A DNA stretch of 64,000 bases, taken from NCBI RefSeq assembly GCF_008828755.2, contig NZ_QBLM01000002.1, positions 148,635-212,634 of the forward strand, given 5' to 3'. Each line of letters begins with the position of its first letter. Position 1 is the stretch's first letter. Below are positions 49,796 to 58,715 of the stretch, piece by piece. The position numbers and the translations under genes were made by a program. The notes beneath the pieces were generated by a model, which did not search any database, was not told where the DNA came from, and saw only the letters and a list, made by a program, of their open reading frames with translations. The stretch comes from [Borrelia] turdi. GTDB taxonomy: Bacteria > Spirochaetota > Spirochaetia > Borreliales > Borreliaceae.

Positions 49796-51783
49796 ATTAA
49801 TGATATTGGGTAATAATCTATTTCAATATAAACAGTGTTTGTTATTTTTATCTTTTCTCTTGTTTTGTTGACTAGTTCTTCGAGTAAGCTGTAGGATTTT
49901 GACAAATATATTATATTATACCTGTAGTTTTTAGATATTTTTTTCATAATAGCTTCTGATGGGCCTAAGTATTCAATTCCTTCTTGCAAAAATTCTTTAG
50001 ATTTTTCAAAAAATTCCCAACATTTTTTTTTAACAGATTCTTCATTTTTGCTTCTAAATATTATTCTAATAATTTTGTTAAACGGAGGATAGTTTAATTT
50101 TTTTCTTATATCTAGTTCTTGTTCATAAAATTGTTTATATTGGTTCTTATAAGCATATTTTATAGCATAATAATCGGGATTTTTTGTTTGTACGATAATT
50201 GTGTTGTCATCTTTAAATCTTGCTACTCTTCCCATAATCTGTGAGAGTGTTGTAAAAATTCTTTCGCTGCTTCTAAAATCAGGTAATCCCATTCCAATGT
50301 CTGCGTTAATTATACCCAGTGTTTTTATATTTTCAAAATTGAATCCTTTTGCGATTATTTGTGTTCCGATAAGTATGTCTATTTCTTTGTTTTCAAACTT
50401 ACTTATTGAATCTATATTTTCTATTTTTGTAAGATCAGAATCTATTCGTGCAATTTTAGCATTTGGCAAGAATTTTTTTAATTCTTTTTCAACAAGTTGA
50501 ATTCCATAAGTTTTGTATTTAATGTCTTTTGATTCACATTGAGGGCAATGGTTTGCTGTTTTTGTTTTATAGCTACAATAGTGACATAAAAGTTTGTTTT
50601 CCTTTTTGTGATAAATCAGACCGAATGAGCAATTTGGGCAATAAATTGTATGCCCACATTCTCTGCATTCAAGATTTTTTAGGTATCCTCTTTTATTAAT
50701 GAAAATTAAAGATTGTCTTTTTTCATTTAAACTTTTTTGTATACTGTACAATAGTTCTGATGAAATTGCACTAGGTTCTTTTTTCATATTTATTATTTTT
50801 ATATCTTCTATTTTGCTTTGAGAAAATTTGTTTTGCATTATAATTTTTTTTATTTGGTTGTGTTTCATTGCGTGATATGCTTCAAGAGAAGGCGTTGCAC
50901 TTCCCATTATAAATTTAGCATTAAATTTTTTTTGTAAAAAAAATGATATGTGTCTTGAATGAAATCTTGGAATATTTTCAGATTTGTACGTAGTCTCGTG
51001 TTCTTCATCCATAATTATTAATTTTAATTTGGTAAAAGGTAGCATTAGCACACTTTTAATGCCAATAACAACTAGGCTTTCTCCATTTTTGACTTTATTC
51101 CATATTAAATTTTTATTAGAATTTGAAACTTTAGAGTTATATTCATAAATTTTATGGTGCATATTTAATCCATATTTCATTCTTTTTATTATTTGGTATC
51201 CCAATGATATTTCAGGAATCAAGAAAAGTACTTGTTGTTCTAGTGTTAAGTAGTATTCACACAATTTGATAAATATTTCAGTTTTTCCAGATCCAGGTAT
51301 TCCAAAAAGGTAAAAAACATTAGTTTTTTCTGATTCAATAATTTCTTTGTAAATATTTTGTTGTTCGTTGTTTAATTGAAGGTGCTTTTTATGATCCGGA
51401 TACAGATACTCATCATTTATTGAAGGCAATGTTTGATTTTTTTTAGATTTTGAATTTTTGGGCAATCCAAAGAATAAGGTTTCTCCAAATCCTGAAAATG
51501 TTTTTTTACTAATCCAATGTGCTAAAATAATGTTATGTTCTGTTATTATCTTAGTTTTATCTATTATTTTAATAATTTCTTTTATTTTGAATTCAAAATT
51601 TTCTTTAAATTCGTTTTCAAAATATTTTTTAATGATTATTCCAATTTTATTGGAGCCATTAAAATTAACCATTACTCTTATTCCAATTTCTAGATTCAAG
51701 TTGAACCTATAAAAGAAAAGTTTATTTAAAGGAATATTTATTGCAATTTCATAGTAATAAGTTGAATGATAATGTTCAGCCAT
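49792..51783 (-). CDS. priA: Primosomal protein N' (replication-restart helicase)
   Basis: 663-residue 3'-to-5' helicase restarting stalled forks. N-terminal DNA-binding region, Walker [13 protein letters not shown] (about 163), DEAH-type box [13 protein letters not shown] (about 256), and a zinc-binding insert with paired CxxC motifs ([13 protein letters not shown] and CHYCSY, CPQCES, about 375-415). Helicase motifs RIDSD and [11 protein letters not shown] follow. A little shorter than the 730-residue E. coli enzyme but complete. Last gene of the cdaA operon, overlapping the preceding gene by 8 bases. Confidence 0.95.
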   Translation of the reverse strand: MAEHYHSTYYYEIAINIPLNKLFFYRFNLNLEIGIRVMVNFNGSNKIGIIIKKYFENEFKENFEFKIKEIIKIIDKTKIITEHNIILAHWISKKTFSGFGETLFFGLPKNSKSKKNQTLPSINDEYLYPDHKKHLQLNNEQQNIYKEIIESEKTNVFYLFGIPGSGKTEIFIKLCEYYLTLEQQVLFLIPEISLGYQIIKRMKYGLNMHHKIYEYNSKVSNSNKNLIWNKVKNGESLVVIGIKSVLMLPFTKLKLIIMDEEHETTYKSENIPRFHSRHISFFLQKKFNAKFIMGSATPSLEAYHAMKHNQIKKIIMQNKFSQSKIEDIKIINMKKEPSAISSELLYSIQKSLNEKRQSLIFINKRGYLKNLECRECGHTIYCPNCSFGLIYHKKENKLLCHYCSYKTKTANHCPQCESKDIKYKTYGIQLVEKELKKFLPNAKIARIDSDLTKIENIDSISKFENKEIDILIGTQIIAKGFNFENIKTLGIINADIGMGLPDFRSSERIFTTLSQIMGRVARFKDDNTIIVQTKNPDYYAIKYAYKNQYKQFYEQELDIRKKLNYPPFNKIIRIIFRSKNEESVKKKCWEFFEKSKEFLQEGIEYLGPSEAIMKKISKNYRYNIIYLSKSYSLLEELVNKTREKIKITNTVYIEIDYYPISLI

Positions 51784-52372
51784 ATTTTATTATGCCTTTT
51801 ATTATTTTTAAATCTTGCCATATTTCTTTTTTTAATTCTGGATTTTTTATTTGATTTATAGGAAGGTGTGTAAAAACTAATGGAATACCTTTAAATCTTA
51901 GTTCTATTCCTCTTACAATTTGAATTCTTAATGGTTTATTTAAGAAAAAATCTATTTCTTCGCAAGATAAAATTGCTTTAGGAATTTTATTACTGATTTC
52001 TAAGTTAAGTGATTCAATAGTATCTATTATTTTATAATTGTCTATGTTTATGCTTTTGCACCATTTTGTTATAGTATCTTTTGAAGGTTCGTTGAGATGG
52101 TTTTTGTTTACATATATTATGATATAATTGTCGATACTTTTTTCTTGTAAGCTATTATTTGATAATAGGTTCGTTAAATTTTTGTTTTTAGCAGATACTT
52201 CTATAGGTTTTCTATTTTCATTTTTTTGAAAAATTGCAACATTTTTAGCTTTTTCTATTTTTTGTTTAATTTCATTATCTATTTTTTCAAAATTTTCTGT
52301 AATTTTGCCTTCGATATTATTTTTCAATATTTTAAGTAAAAAGAGTTTTTTAGTTAAAATATTGTTATTCAT
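51776..52372 (-). CDS. Conserved hypothetical protein between truA and priA
   Basis: 198 residues, soluble, Lys/Asn/Ile-rich. The first 60 residues are probably helical. From about 75 a mixed alpha/beta region contains DNYIIIYVNKNHLNEPSKDT and KAILSCEEIDFFLN, and the end has GIPLVFTHLPINQIKNP. No family recognised. It overlaps truA and priA by 8 bases each, so it is firmly in the operon. Confidence 0.65.
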   Translation of the reverse strand: MNNNILTKKLFLLKILKNNIEGKITENFEKIDNEIKQKIEKAKNVAIFQKNENRKPIEVSAKNKNLTNLLSNNSLQEKSIDNYIIIYVNKNHLNEPSKDTITKWCKSINIDNYKIIDTIESLNLEISNKIPKAILSCEEIDFFLNKPLRIQIVRGIELRFKGIPLVFTHLPINQIKNPELKKEIWQDLKIIKGIIKYG

Positions 52373-53108
52373 AGTAAACCTTATCTAAAAATAAAGCATT
52401 TGCGGGTGCGGTTGTTCTTGCAAGGGTTCTATTTTTTGATTTTAGTATTGTTTCAAAAGTAGAAATTGATTCGTTTTTTATTTCAATATCTAGCATTGTG
52501 CCTATTATTGATCTTACCATTTTCCATAAAAAAGAAGATCCTATTATTTCAAAAATAATATATTTCCCTCTTTTTTTAAATTTAGCAAAATATATATACC
52601 TAAATTTGGATTTGCTTTTATCTTTTATGCATGAAAATGTGGTAAAATCATGGTTCCCAATTAATGCTTTAGCCATTTGGTTTAAATTATTTATGTTTAG
52701 TTTTTTATTTACATAGTGAGCTTGATAGCCTTCCCAGGGATAGTAGTTATTACTGTTTAATATACAGTAACTGTATTTTCTTTTTTGGGCGTTAAAACGT
52801 GGATGAAATGAATTTTTAACAACATGCTTGAGGTTTAGTATTTTTATATTTTTTTTTAATAAAATTGCATTTAAAGCTCTTTTTAGATTATTTAGCCGAA
52901 TATTGATATTAATATCAAAAGTTATTATTTGTCTTTTTGCATGAACTCCTTTATCTGTTCTTCCAGATGAATGAATCTTTACTTTTTTTTTGTTGATTTT
53001 CATTAGAGCTTTTTCAATTTCTCCTTGAACTGTGGGTTTTGTTGGTTGTATTTGAAATCCATGGTATATAGATCCGTCATAAGCTATTTCAGCTAATATT
53101 TTTTTCAT
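52365..53108 (-). CDS. truA: tRNA pseudouridine38-40 synthase
   Basis: 247-residue enzyme modifying U38-40 in the tRNA anticodon arm. Catalytic Asp in HSSGRTDKGVHAKRQI (about 50), substrate loop YHGFQIQPTKPTVQGEIE (about 14-31) and the C-terminal SSFLWKMVRSIIGTML (about 200-215) are typical. The ATG follows the upstream stop with no gap (TAAATG), and it overlaps the next gene by 8 bases. Confidence 0.95.
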   Translation of the reverse strand: MKKILAEIAYDGSIYHGFQIQPTKPTVQGEIEKALMKINKKKVKIHSSGRTDKGVHAKRQIITFDININIRLNNLKRALNAILLKKNIKILNLKHVVKNSFHPRFNAQKRKYSYCILNSNNYYPWEGYQAHYVNKKLNINNLNQMAKALIGNHDFTTFSCIKDKSKSKFRYIYFAKFKKRGKYIIFEIIGSSFLWKMVRSIIGTMLDIEIKNESISTFETILKSKNRTLARTTAPANALFLDKVYYE

Positions 53109-53948
53109 TTATTTAATATTTTTCATTTCCTTTGATATTTTAAAGTAAACTTCTTTGATTTTATCTAAAAGTATTGAAGGCTTTTCTTTTGAAGATTTGC
53201 CCATTCCTGCTATTTTAGAAAGAGTGGTTTTTATATCGTTTAATTGCTTGTATCTATATTCTTTATTATCTTTATTTCCGTAAAAGTATTCTAGAAGACC
53301 TGATAAGTAGAGAACACTATCATAGCCATAATTTTTATCTGTATCTGGACCAAATATGGTTGATGCGCTAACAGGTTCTGAATTGTCTTTATCTTTTTCG
53401 ATAACTAGTTTATAAAGATATGCAGCTTTGTGGTAGAATATCTTTTGAAGATAATTATAGTTTTTCCCCGGTTCTTCTTTTTCAAGGTCTTCAAATGTCC
53501 AAGCAGCTCTTATTGCTGATTTTGCTTGATTTAACGTTGGGTTATGATTCTTTTCAAGATGTTCATAACATAGCATAGCAAGAATATAACTTGCAGCTCC
53601 TTCTTTTAATGTTCTAGATTTGTTGAAGTTAATCATATCATCAAAAATTGCATTTATTTTTCTTCTTTCAGATTTTTTATTTTGCAAAATTTCTTTTTTG
53701 TTTTTAGAGATTGAATTAAATTCGCTTGGGAATGTTGCAAAGTAGCATTTTGGACATACTGTTACAGAATATATTCTAGGATAAATATTGCCATATTTGG
53801 CATTTTTTGTATATTCTCTTTTTAGATCAATTTTTAACTCTCCAGCTATTAATCTACTACTCCCAGTCAAAAGTTCTTCTTTTTGAAATTTAAAAGAGCA
53901 TATAGGACATTCAATTTTTTCTTTTGTAAAATATGATATTTTTTTCAT
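53109..53948 (-). CDS. DUF2225 zinc-ribbon protein
   Basis: 279 residues. An N-terminal CPICSFKF (about 14) and VCPKCYFATFPSEF (about 64) give two CxxC pairs, probably binding zinc. The rest is helical, TPR-like (ASYILAMLCYEHLEKNHNP; KAAYLYKLVIEKDKD). This layout matches DUF2225 proteins common in spirochaetes and Firmicutes; function unknown. It lies between acpS (3-base gap) and truA. Confidence 0.8.
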   Translation of the reverse strand: MKKISYFTKEKIECPICSFKFQKEELLTGSSRLIAGELKIDLKREYTKNAKYGNIYPRIYSVTVCPKCYFATFPSEFNSISKNKKEILQNKKSERRKINAIFDDMINFNKSRTLKEGAASYILAMLCYEHLEKNHNPTLNQAKSAIRAAWTFEDLEKEEPGKNYNYLQKIFYHKAAYLYKLVIEKDKDNSEPVSASTIFGPDTDKNYGYDSVLYLSGLLEYFYGNKDNKEYRYKQLNDIKTTLSKIAGMGKSSKEKPSILLDKIKEVYFKISKEMKNIK

Positions 53949-53951
53949 GAA

Positions 53952-54326
53952 TTAATTTTCTACTATTACAAATGCAATAGCGTACTCCTTTTCATGGGAT
54001 ATTGTTAGGTATAGCTTTAAATTCATTTTTATTGCAAATTTTTCAATTTCATTATGCAAATAAAACTTTGCATTCCCTTTTAAAGATTTTATTACTTCAA
54101 TATCTTTAAGACTATAAGGTATTTTATGTTGCAACAGTGGACTTAATGCTTTAATTAAAGATTCTTTAGCTGCAAATTTTCCAGCTAAACTTTCTATAAT
54201 GCTTTTCCCTTTTAATTTAAAATTTTCAATTTCTTTATGCGTAAAGAATCTCTCCATTTTTTTTCTATTTTCCAAAAAATTTTTAAATCTTTCAACTTTT
54301 ATTATATCACACCCTATTGACTTCAT
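53952..54326 (-). CDS. acpS: Holo-[acyl-carrier-protein] synthase
   Basis: 124-residue phosphopantetheinyl transferase activating carrier proteins. Metal-binding Asp in [11 protein letters not shown] (about 3-13) and Glu in [15 protein letters not shown] (about 45-59) are present, with [18 protein letters not shown] at the end. Borrelia makes no fatty acids de novo as far as known, so its carrier-protein client is an open question. Overlaps the YbbR gene by 4 bases. Confidence 0.94.
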   Translation of the reverse strand: MKSIGCDIIKVERFKNFLENRKKMERFFTHKEIENFKLKGKSIIESLAGKFAAKESLIKALSPLLQHKIPYSLKDIEVIKSLKGNAKFYLHNEIEKFAIKMNLKLYLTISHEKEYAIAFVIVEN

Positions 54327-55327
54327 TGCTTGATCTCCGAGCTTTCAATTATTTCTAGTTTTATTTTCTTGGGCTCATAATCATATATTTCTGTTTCATT
54401 GATATTCTCTTTAAGAATTATATTTGTGGGAATGTTGTAAATTCCAGGGGTGTTTATATTTGCCAAATCAAAAGCAAGGCTTATATTTTGATTGTTTATA
54501 TGGGTTTTAATTTGTTTTTCAGAAAGCCTTGTTTTTATTTTTATAAACATTTTGTTTTCTGAGTTTATTATTTTTTCTTTATCTTTAATCGCAAGACTAT
54601 TTTTTAGATTATTAAAAATAAGATTAGGAGATTTTATTGTTGTATTTGAATATTTTTTGTTTAAATAAATATTGATCACCACATGACTTTTTTCAAGCAT
54701 AACTAGAGGATTTGGAGGAACTACTTCAAGATAATCTGATACAAATAAGGTTCTCGTATCAAATTCTTTTACGTTGGTTTGAATAGTATTTATTTTTTTG
54801 AGTTCTTGTTCAGGCCCACATACTAATAAATGTTCAGGCAATATATTGTATTTTGCAATAAAATATTCGCCTTTGCCATCTTTTTCTATAAGTTTAAACT
54901 TAGGTTCTATTTTAACTAATTTAGAGATTTTGCTATCAAGACTTAAGAATACATTTGTTTTTGAAAGTTTATATTCTGAAATGTGTATTGAGTTAAGATT
55001 TTTTATTTTTATTGGTAGCTTATATTTTCCAGGAATCTTTATTTTTGATGCTTCAATAAATAATATTATTTTATTAAGATCAAGGTATTTTAAGTCATCT
55101 TTATTGACTTTTATTGTAACCTTGACTTTGCTAAAGTCGGGAATTTTTCCAAGAGCTATTTGATCATTTAAGATGATTTTAAATTCTTTTTCAGTTGTTA
55201 TTGATTCTATTTTATTGAAATGAAACGCTACAAACATTAAAATAGCTATTAAAATAGAAATGGCTTTATTTTGCCAATCATCAAATAGTAATTTTATTAT
55301 ATTTGTTATTTTTTTGCTTATTTTCAT
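54323..55327 (-). CDS. YbbR-domain protein (CdaR-type partner of the c-di-AMP cyclase)
   Basis: 334 residues. One N-terminal membrane helix (about 20-38, [16 protein letters not shown]) precedes extracytoplasmic YbbR-like repeats, each ending in a segment such as [14 protein letters not shown] or [14 protein letters not shown]. In Firmicutes YbbR/CdaR binds the CdaA cyclase and tunes it. Here it lies 4 bases after cdaA and overlaps acpS, supporting that role; regulation itself is inference. Confidence 0.85.
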   Translation of the reverse strand: MKISKKITNIIKLLFDDWQNKAISILIAILMFVAFHFNKIESITTEKEFKIILNDQIALGKIPDFSKVKVTIKVNKDDLKYLDLNKIILFIEASKIKIPGKYKLPIKIKNLNSIHISEYKLSKTNVFLSLDSKISKLVKIEPKFKLIEKDGKGEYFIAKYNILPEHLLVCGPEQELKKINTIQTNVKEFDTRTLFVSDYLEVVPPNPLVMLEKSHVVINIYLNKKYSNTTIKSPNLIFNNLKNSLAIKDKEKIINSENKMFIKIKTRLSEKQIKTHINNQNISLAFDLANINTPGIYNIPTNIILKENINETEIYDYEPKKIKLEIIESSEIKQ

Positions 55328-55331
55328 TATT

Positions 55332-56117
55332 TTACTCTATTAGCTCGAGATTTAATTTATTTCTAATTTCGTTTAAACTTAAGTTGTATTCCAATTTTGC
55401 ATTGATTGTAATAGAGATAGATCCGGTCTCTTCGGAGGTTATTATTGTTATTGCATCAGAATTTTCAGAAATCCCAAGTCCTGCTCTATGCCTTGTTCCA
55501 AATGCTTTACTAATAGAATCAACATTAGATAACGGTAAAAATGAGCCTGCATATTTTAATTTATTTTTACTAATTATTACAGCTCCGTCGTGAAGAGGGG
55601 TTTCGCGTTCAAATAGTGATATTAGCAGCTCACTAGAGATTAGCGCATCAATTTTAGTTCCTTTGTTTATTATTTGCTCCAGTTGTATTTTTTTTTCAAT
55701 GCATATTAGGCTGCCAGATTTGTTTTCAGATAAGTGTTTAACTGCTTTTAGGATTTCAGAAATGACTTTTAAAGTTTCTTCTTTTTTATTTGAAAGCTTA
55801 AAAGCTAAATTGAAATTTCCAATTTGCATTATTATTTTTTTTATTTCTTGATTAAAAAGTATTACTATTGCTATTGGTAATATATTGGCTATATAATTTA
55901 ATAGCCAACTAATGGTATAAAGATTTAAATAATACGAGATAATTCCTATAGAGATGATGATTAATATTCCTTTTAGTAGATTTGTGGAATAAGAATTGAT
56001 TACGTTTTTATATATGTAGTATACCAGGATGCTAATTAAGCTTAGATCTAAAATTCTTGAAAAAGTATCTTTTATTTGGTTTAAATCATTTATGTCTATC
56101 ACGAATTTTCTACTCAA
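55332..56117 (-). CDS. cdaA: Diadenylate cyclase (c-di-AMP synthase)
   Basis: 261-residue membrane enzyme making cyclic di-AMP from two ATP. Three N-terminal membrane helices (about 20-88) precede the DAC domain with the catalytic PLHDGAVII (DGA, about 173) and GTRHRAGLGISE (RHR, about 205). First gene of the leftward operon with the YbbR protein, acpS, DUF2225, truA and priA. In B. burgdorferi the orthologue (BB0008, from memory) is the only such cyclase. Confidence 0.95.
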   Translation of the reverse strand: MSRKFVIDINDLNQIKDTFSRILDLSLISILVYYIYKNVINSYSTNLLKGILIIISIGIISYYLNLYTISWLLNYIANILPIAIVILFNQEIKKIIMQIGNFNLAFKLSNKKEETLKVISEILKAVKHLSENKSGSLICIEKKIQLEQIINKGTKIDALISSELLISLFERETPLHDGAVIISKNKLKYAGSFLPLSNVDSISKAFGTRHRAGLGISENSDAITIITSEETGSISITINAKLEYNLSLNEIRNKLNLELIE

Positions 56118-56213
56118 TGTTAAAACACTGTACTTATTAATCTATATTAGTATAATATAAAATATATAAATAAGCACAGTTTACAATTATTAAATTAAAT
56201 TGTTTTTAAATTT

Positions 56214-56480
56214 ATGAATGAAAAAGAAAATATTATAGCTTTAATATTCGATTTTGATAGTACTCTTATTTATGGTAATGTGCAGCAAGTGCATCATGAA
56301 AATGATAATAATGCAAAAAAATTAGTTTTATGAGAATAGAATGGGAGCTTTTGTTGAAGCTAATTATAGTAAGGGCACTAAGCTATATAATTGAATAATG
56401 GAGAAAATTTGCTTGAGCATATTAATTCATTAATTTATTTTTGTTTATGTTTGGTTGATAAAAACAGTAAAAAACGAAAA
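56214..56480 (+). pseudogene. Decayed HAD-family phosphatase gene
   Basis: The 371-base gap after cdaA holds remnants of a protein gene. ATG 56214 opens a 39-codon frame, MNEKENIIALIFDFDSTLIY..., which contains the HAD nucleophile motif DFDSTL and ends at TGA 56331. Homologous-looking fragments continue in another frame (MGAFVEANYSKGTKLYN, 56341-56394) and then in the first frame again (GENLLEHINSL, from 56400). The stop codons and frame changes show it is inactive. The fragments look like the opening of a phosphoserine-phosphatase-like protein; that reading is tentative. Confidence 0.7.
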
Positions 56481-56488
56481 GAGGGAGT

Positions 56489-57577
56489 ATGTTTAAAGAT
56501 TTAAATACAAATCAAGGGCTAAGGCCTTGGAGAGTAGAATCCGTTTTTTATTTTATTGTTATAGTTTTAATATTTATTGGGGTGTTTAAAATAGCAGAAA
56601 CTGTATTTAAACCTTTAGCTATTTCCATAGTGTTGGGATTTTTAGTTTATCCCGTTTATACTTTTTTGGCAAGATTCAAAGTTCCAAAATTTTTAATAGT
56701 TTTTATTATATTTTTTTTATTATTTTCTTTTTCTTATTTGATTTTTAGTTTTGTTTATTATAGTGTTACTGTTTTAATGAGGCAATTGCCCTACTATCAA
56801 AATCAATTGGCATTTATTATGAAAGATGTGCTTAGTCGATATAAAGTTGATAGCTCTGTTATTAATGATATGAATTTCTCTGGTTACATTTATTCGTTTT
56901 TAACAAGAGCTTCTAATGAGATTATTGGATTTACAAGTAGCTTAGTAGTAGTCTTTTTATTGTTGTATTTTTTGCTTTCAGAAATACATGTTTTTGGAAT
57001 GAAACTAGATAAAGCTTTTAAAAAGCGAGTATCTACTAGATTTATTGGGGCTCTAGATACGATTAATAATCAAATTGGTAAATATTTAGGGATAAAAATT
57101 CTTATGAGCTGCTTAACAGGTATTTTAGTGTTTATTGGATTAACTTTGTTTGGACAAGATTTTCCTCTTGTTTGGGCAGTTATTACCTTTGTTTTCAATT
57201 TTATTCCCAGCATTGGATCAATATTAGCTGTGTTTTTTATTGTAATAACATCTTTAATCCAATTTTATCCAAATTTAAACATAGTGCTTTATATTTTTAT
57301 ATACAATACTTCTGTTCAAATGTTGATTGGTAATATTCTTGAGCCAAAAATGCAGGGGAAAAGACTTGATATTTCACCATTTTTGCTTTTATGTTTTTTG
57401 TTTTTTTGGGGATGGCTTTGGGGTATTGTGGGTCTTTTAATAGCCTATCCTTTTACTGTGATTGTAAAGGTAATAGTTGATAATGTAAGCTGGTTAAAGT
57501 CTTTTTCTGTATTTTTAGGTGGTTCTGAGATTTTAAACAATATTAGCCATGTTTCAGGCAATGACGAGGAGATTTGA
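56489..57577 (+). CDS. AI-2E/PerM-family membrane transporter
   Basis: 362 residues with about eight membrane helices. The family layout is visible: a paired N-terminal helix block (about 18-65), a helical extracytoplasmic region (about 85-135), then FNFIPSIGSILAVFFIV (about 240) and NILEPKMQGKRLDISPFLLL (about 285-304), the signature of PerM proteins. Members export small molecules or act as ion antiporters; substrate unknown. GAGGG lies close before the ATG. trpS starts at its stop. Confidence 0.88.
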   Translation: MFKDLNTNQGLRPWRVESVFYFIVIVLIFIGVFKIAETVFKPLAISIVLGFLVYPVYTFLARFKVPKFLIVFIIFFLLFSFSYLIFSFVYYSVTVLMRQLPYYQNQLAFIMKDVLSRYKVDSSVINDMNFSGYIYSFLTRASNEIIGFTSSLVVVFLLLYFLLSEIHVFGMKLDKAFKKRVSTRFIGALDTINNQIGKYLGIKILMSCLTGILVFIGLTLFGQDFPLVWAVITFVFNFIPSIGSILAVFFIVITSLIQFYPNLNIVLYIFIYNTSVQMLIGNILEPKMQGKRLDISPFLLLCFLFFWGWLWGIVGLLIAYPFTVIVKVIVDNVSWLKSFSVFLGGSEILNNISHVSGNDEEI

Positions 57578-57579
57578 TT

Positions 57580-58626
57580 TTGAAAAGAAAGGTTATGCTT
57601 ACGGGAGATAGACCCACTGGTGCTCTTCATTTAGGACACTATGTAGGATCTGTGGTAAATCGCTTGAAATTTCAAGAAGAGTATGAAACATATTTTATTA
57701 TAGCCGATTTACACACTTTAACTACAAAACCCGATTTGAAAAGCATCAATACAATACCTTCTAATGTTAGAGAGATGGTTTTAGATTATCTTGCTTGTGG
57801 AATTAATCCTAATAAGGTTAATATATATTTGCAATCAGCTATACCCGAGCTCTTTGAGCTTTATTTAATATTTTCAATGATTGTTACTGTTGCTCGTTTG
57901 CAAAGGATTCCAAGTATAAAGGACATGAGCATTGCGGCTGGACTTAAAGAGATTCCTTACGGTCTTTTAGGATATCCTGTTCTTATGAGTGCAGATATTC
58001 TAATGGCAAAAGCAAATTTAGTCCCTGTTGGGCGTGATAATGAGTCTCATATTGAATTTGCAAGAGAACTTGCAAGAAGGTTTAACCATTTGTACAAAAA
58101 TAATTTTTTTCCAATACCCGAATCTGTTTTCACGGATTCTCGTCCTTTGGTGGGTATTTATGGTAAGAATAAAATGAGCAAGAGCCTTAATAACGCAATT
58201 TTTTTAAACGATGATGAAAATTTGTTAGAAAAAAAAGTTATGTCTATGTATACAGACCCAAATAGAATAAGAGCAGATATTCCAGGCAATGTTGAAGATA
58301 ATCCCGTTTTTATTTATCACAATATTTTTAATACTAATCATGAAGAAGTTGAAGATCTTAAAAGTAGGTATAAAAAGGGTAAAGTAGGTGATGTTGAGGT
58401 TAAAAAGAAATTATTTTTAGCTTTGAATGCGTTTTTAAAGCCAATCAGAGATAAAAGAAGTTTTTATGAAGGCAAGAAAAAAGATTTTATTGATGAGATT
58501 ATTTTTGATGGTACTAGCAAAGCAAGGCTTATTGCAAATAAAGTGGTAAAAGATGTTAAGGATTTAATAGGACTTTCAAAAACTTGGAATGGAATAAAAT
58601 ATGGTACTGAAAAGAATAAAAAATGA
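57580..58626 (+). CDS. trpS: Tryptophanyl-tRNA synthetase
   Basis: 348-residue class I synthetase. HIGH-type motif PTGALHLGHYVG (about 11-22), GRDNESHIEFARELARRFN (about 148-166) and KMSKS in KNKMSKSLNNAIF (about 195) are intact. The start is TTG 57580: GAGGAG (57566-57571) leaves 8 bases to it but only 2 to the in-frame TTG 57574. Coupled to the transporter gene. Convergent with the phosphohexomutase gene, with an AT-rich 89-base gap. Confidence 0.96.
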   Translation: MKRKVMLTGDRPTGALHLGHYVGSVVNRLKFQEEYETYFIIADLHTLTTKPDLKSINTIPSNVREMVLDYLACGINPNKVNIYLQSAIPELFELYLIFSMIVTVARLQRIPSIKDMSIAAGLKEIPYGLLGYPVLMSADILMAKANLVPVGRDNESHIEFARELARRFNHLYKNNFFPIPESVFTDSRPLVGIYGKNKMSKSLNNAIFLNDDENLLEKKVMSMYTDPNRIRADIPGNVEDNPVFIYHNIFNTNHEEVEDLKSRYKKGKVGDVEVKKKLFLALNAFLKPIRDKRSFYEGKKKDFIDEIIFDGTSKARLIANKVVKDVKDLIGLSKTWNGIKYGTEKNKK

Positions 58627-58715
58627 GGAATTCCAAGTATTGTAAAAGTATTGATTTATACTAGATTTATAGTAATAATTAACTCATTATTATTTAAATC
58701 AAACAATATTAATTA

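Noticed and set aside
58660..58675. TACTA/TAGTA repeat after trpS as a second telomere-like site
   Set aside because: Only five-base arms, a six-base loop, and no TATAAT-like centre; lies in the middle of conserved chromosome.
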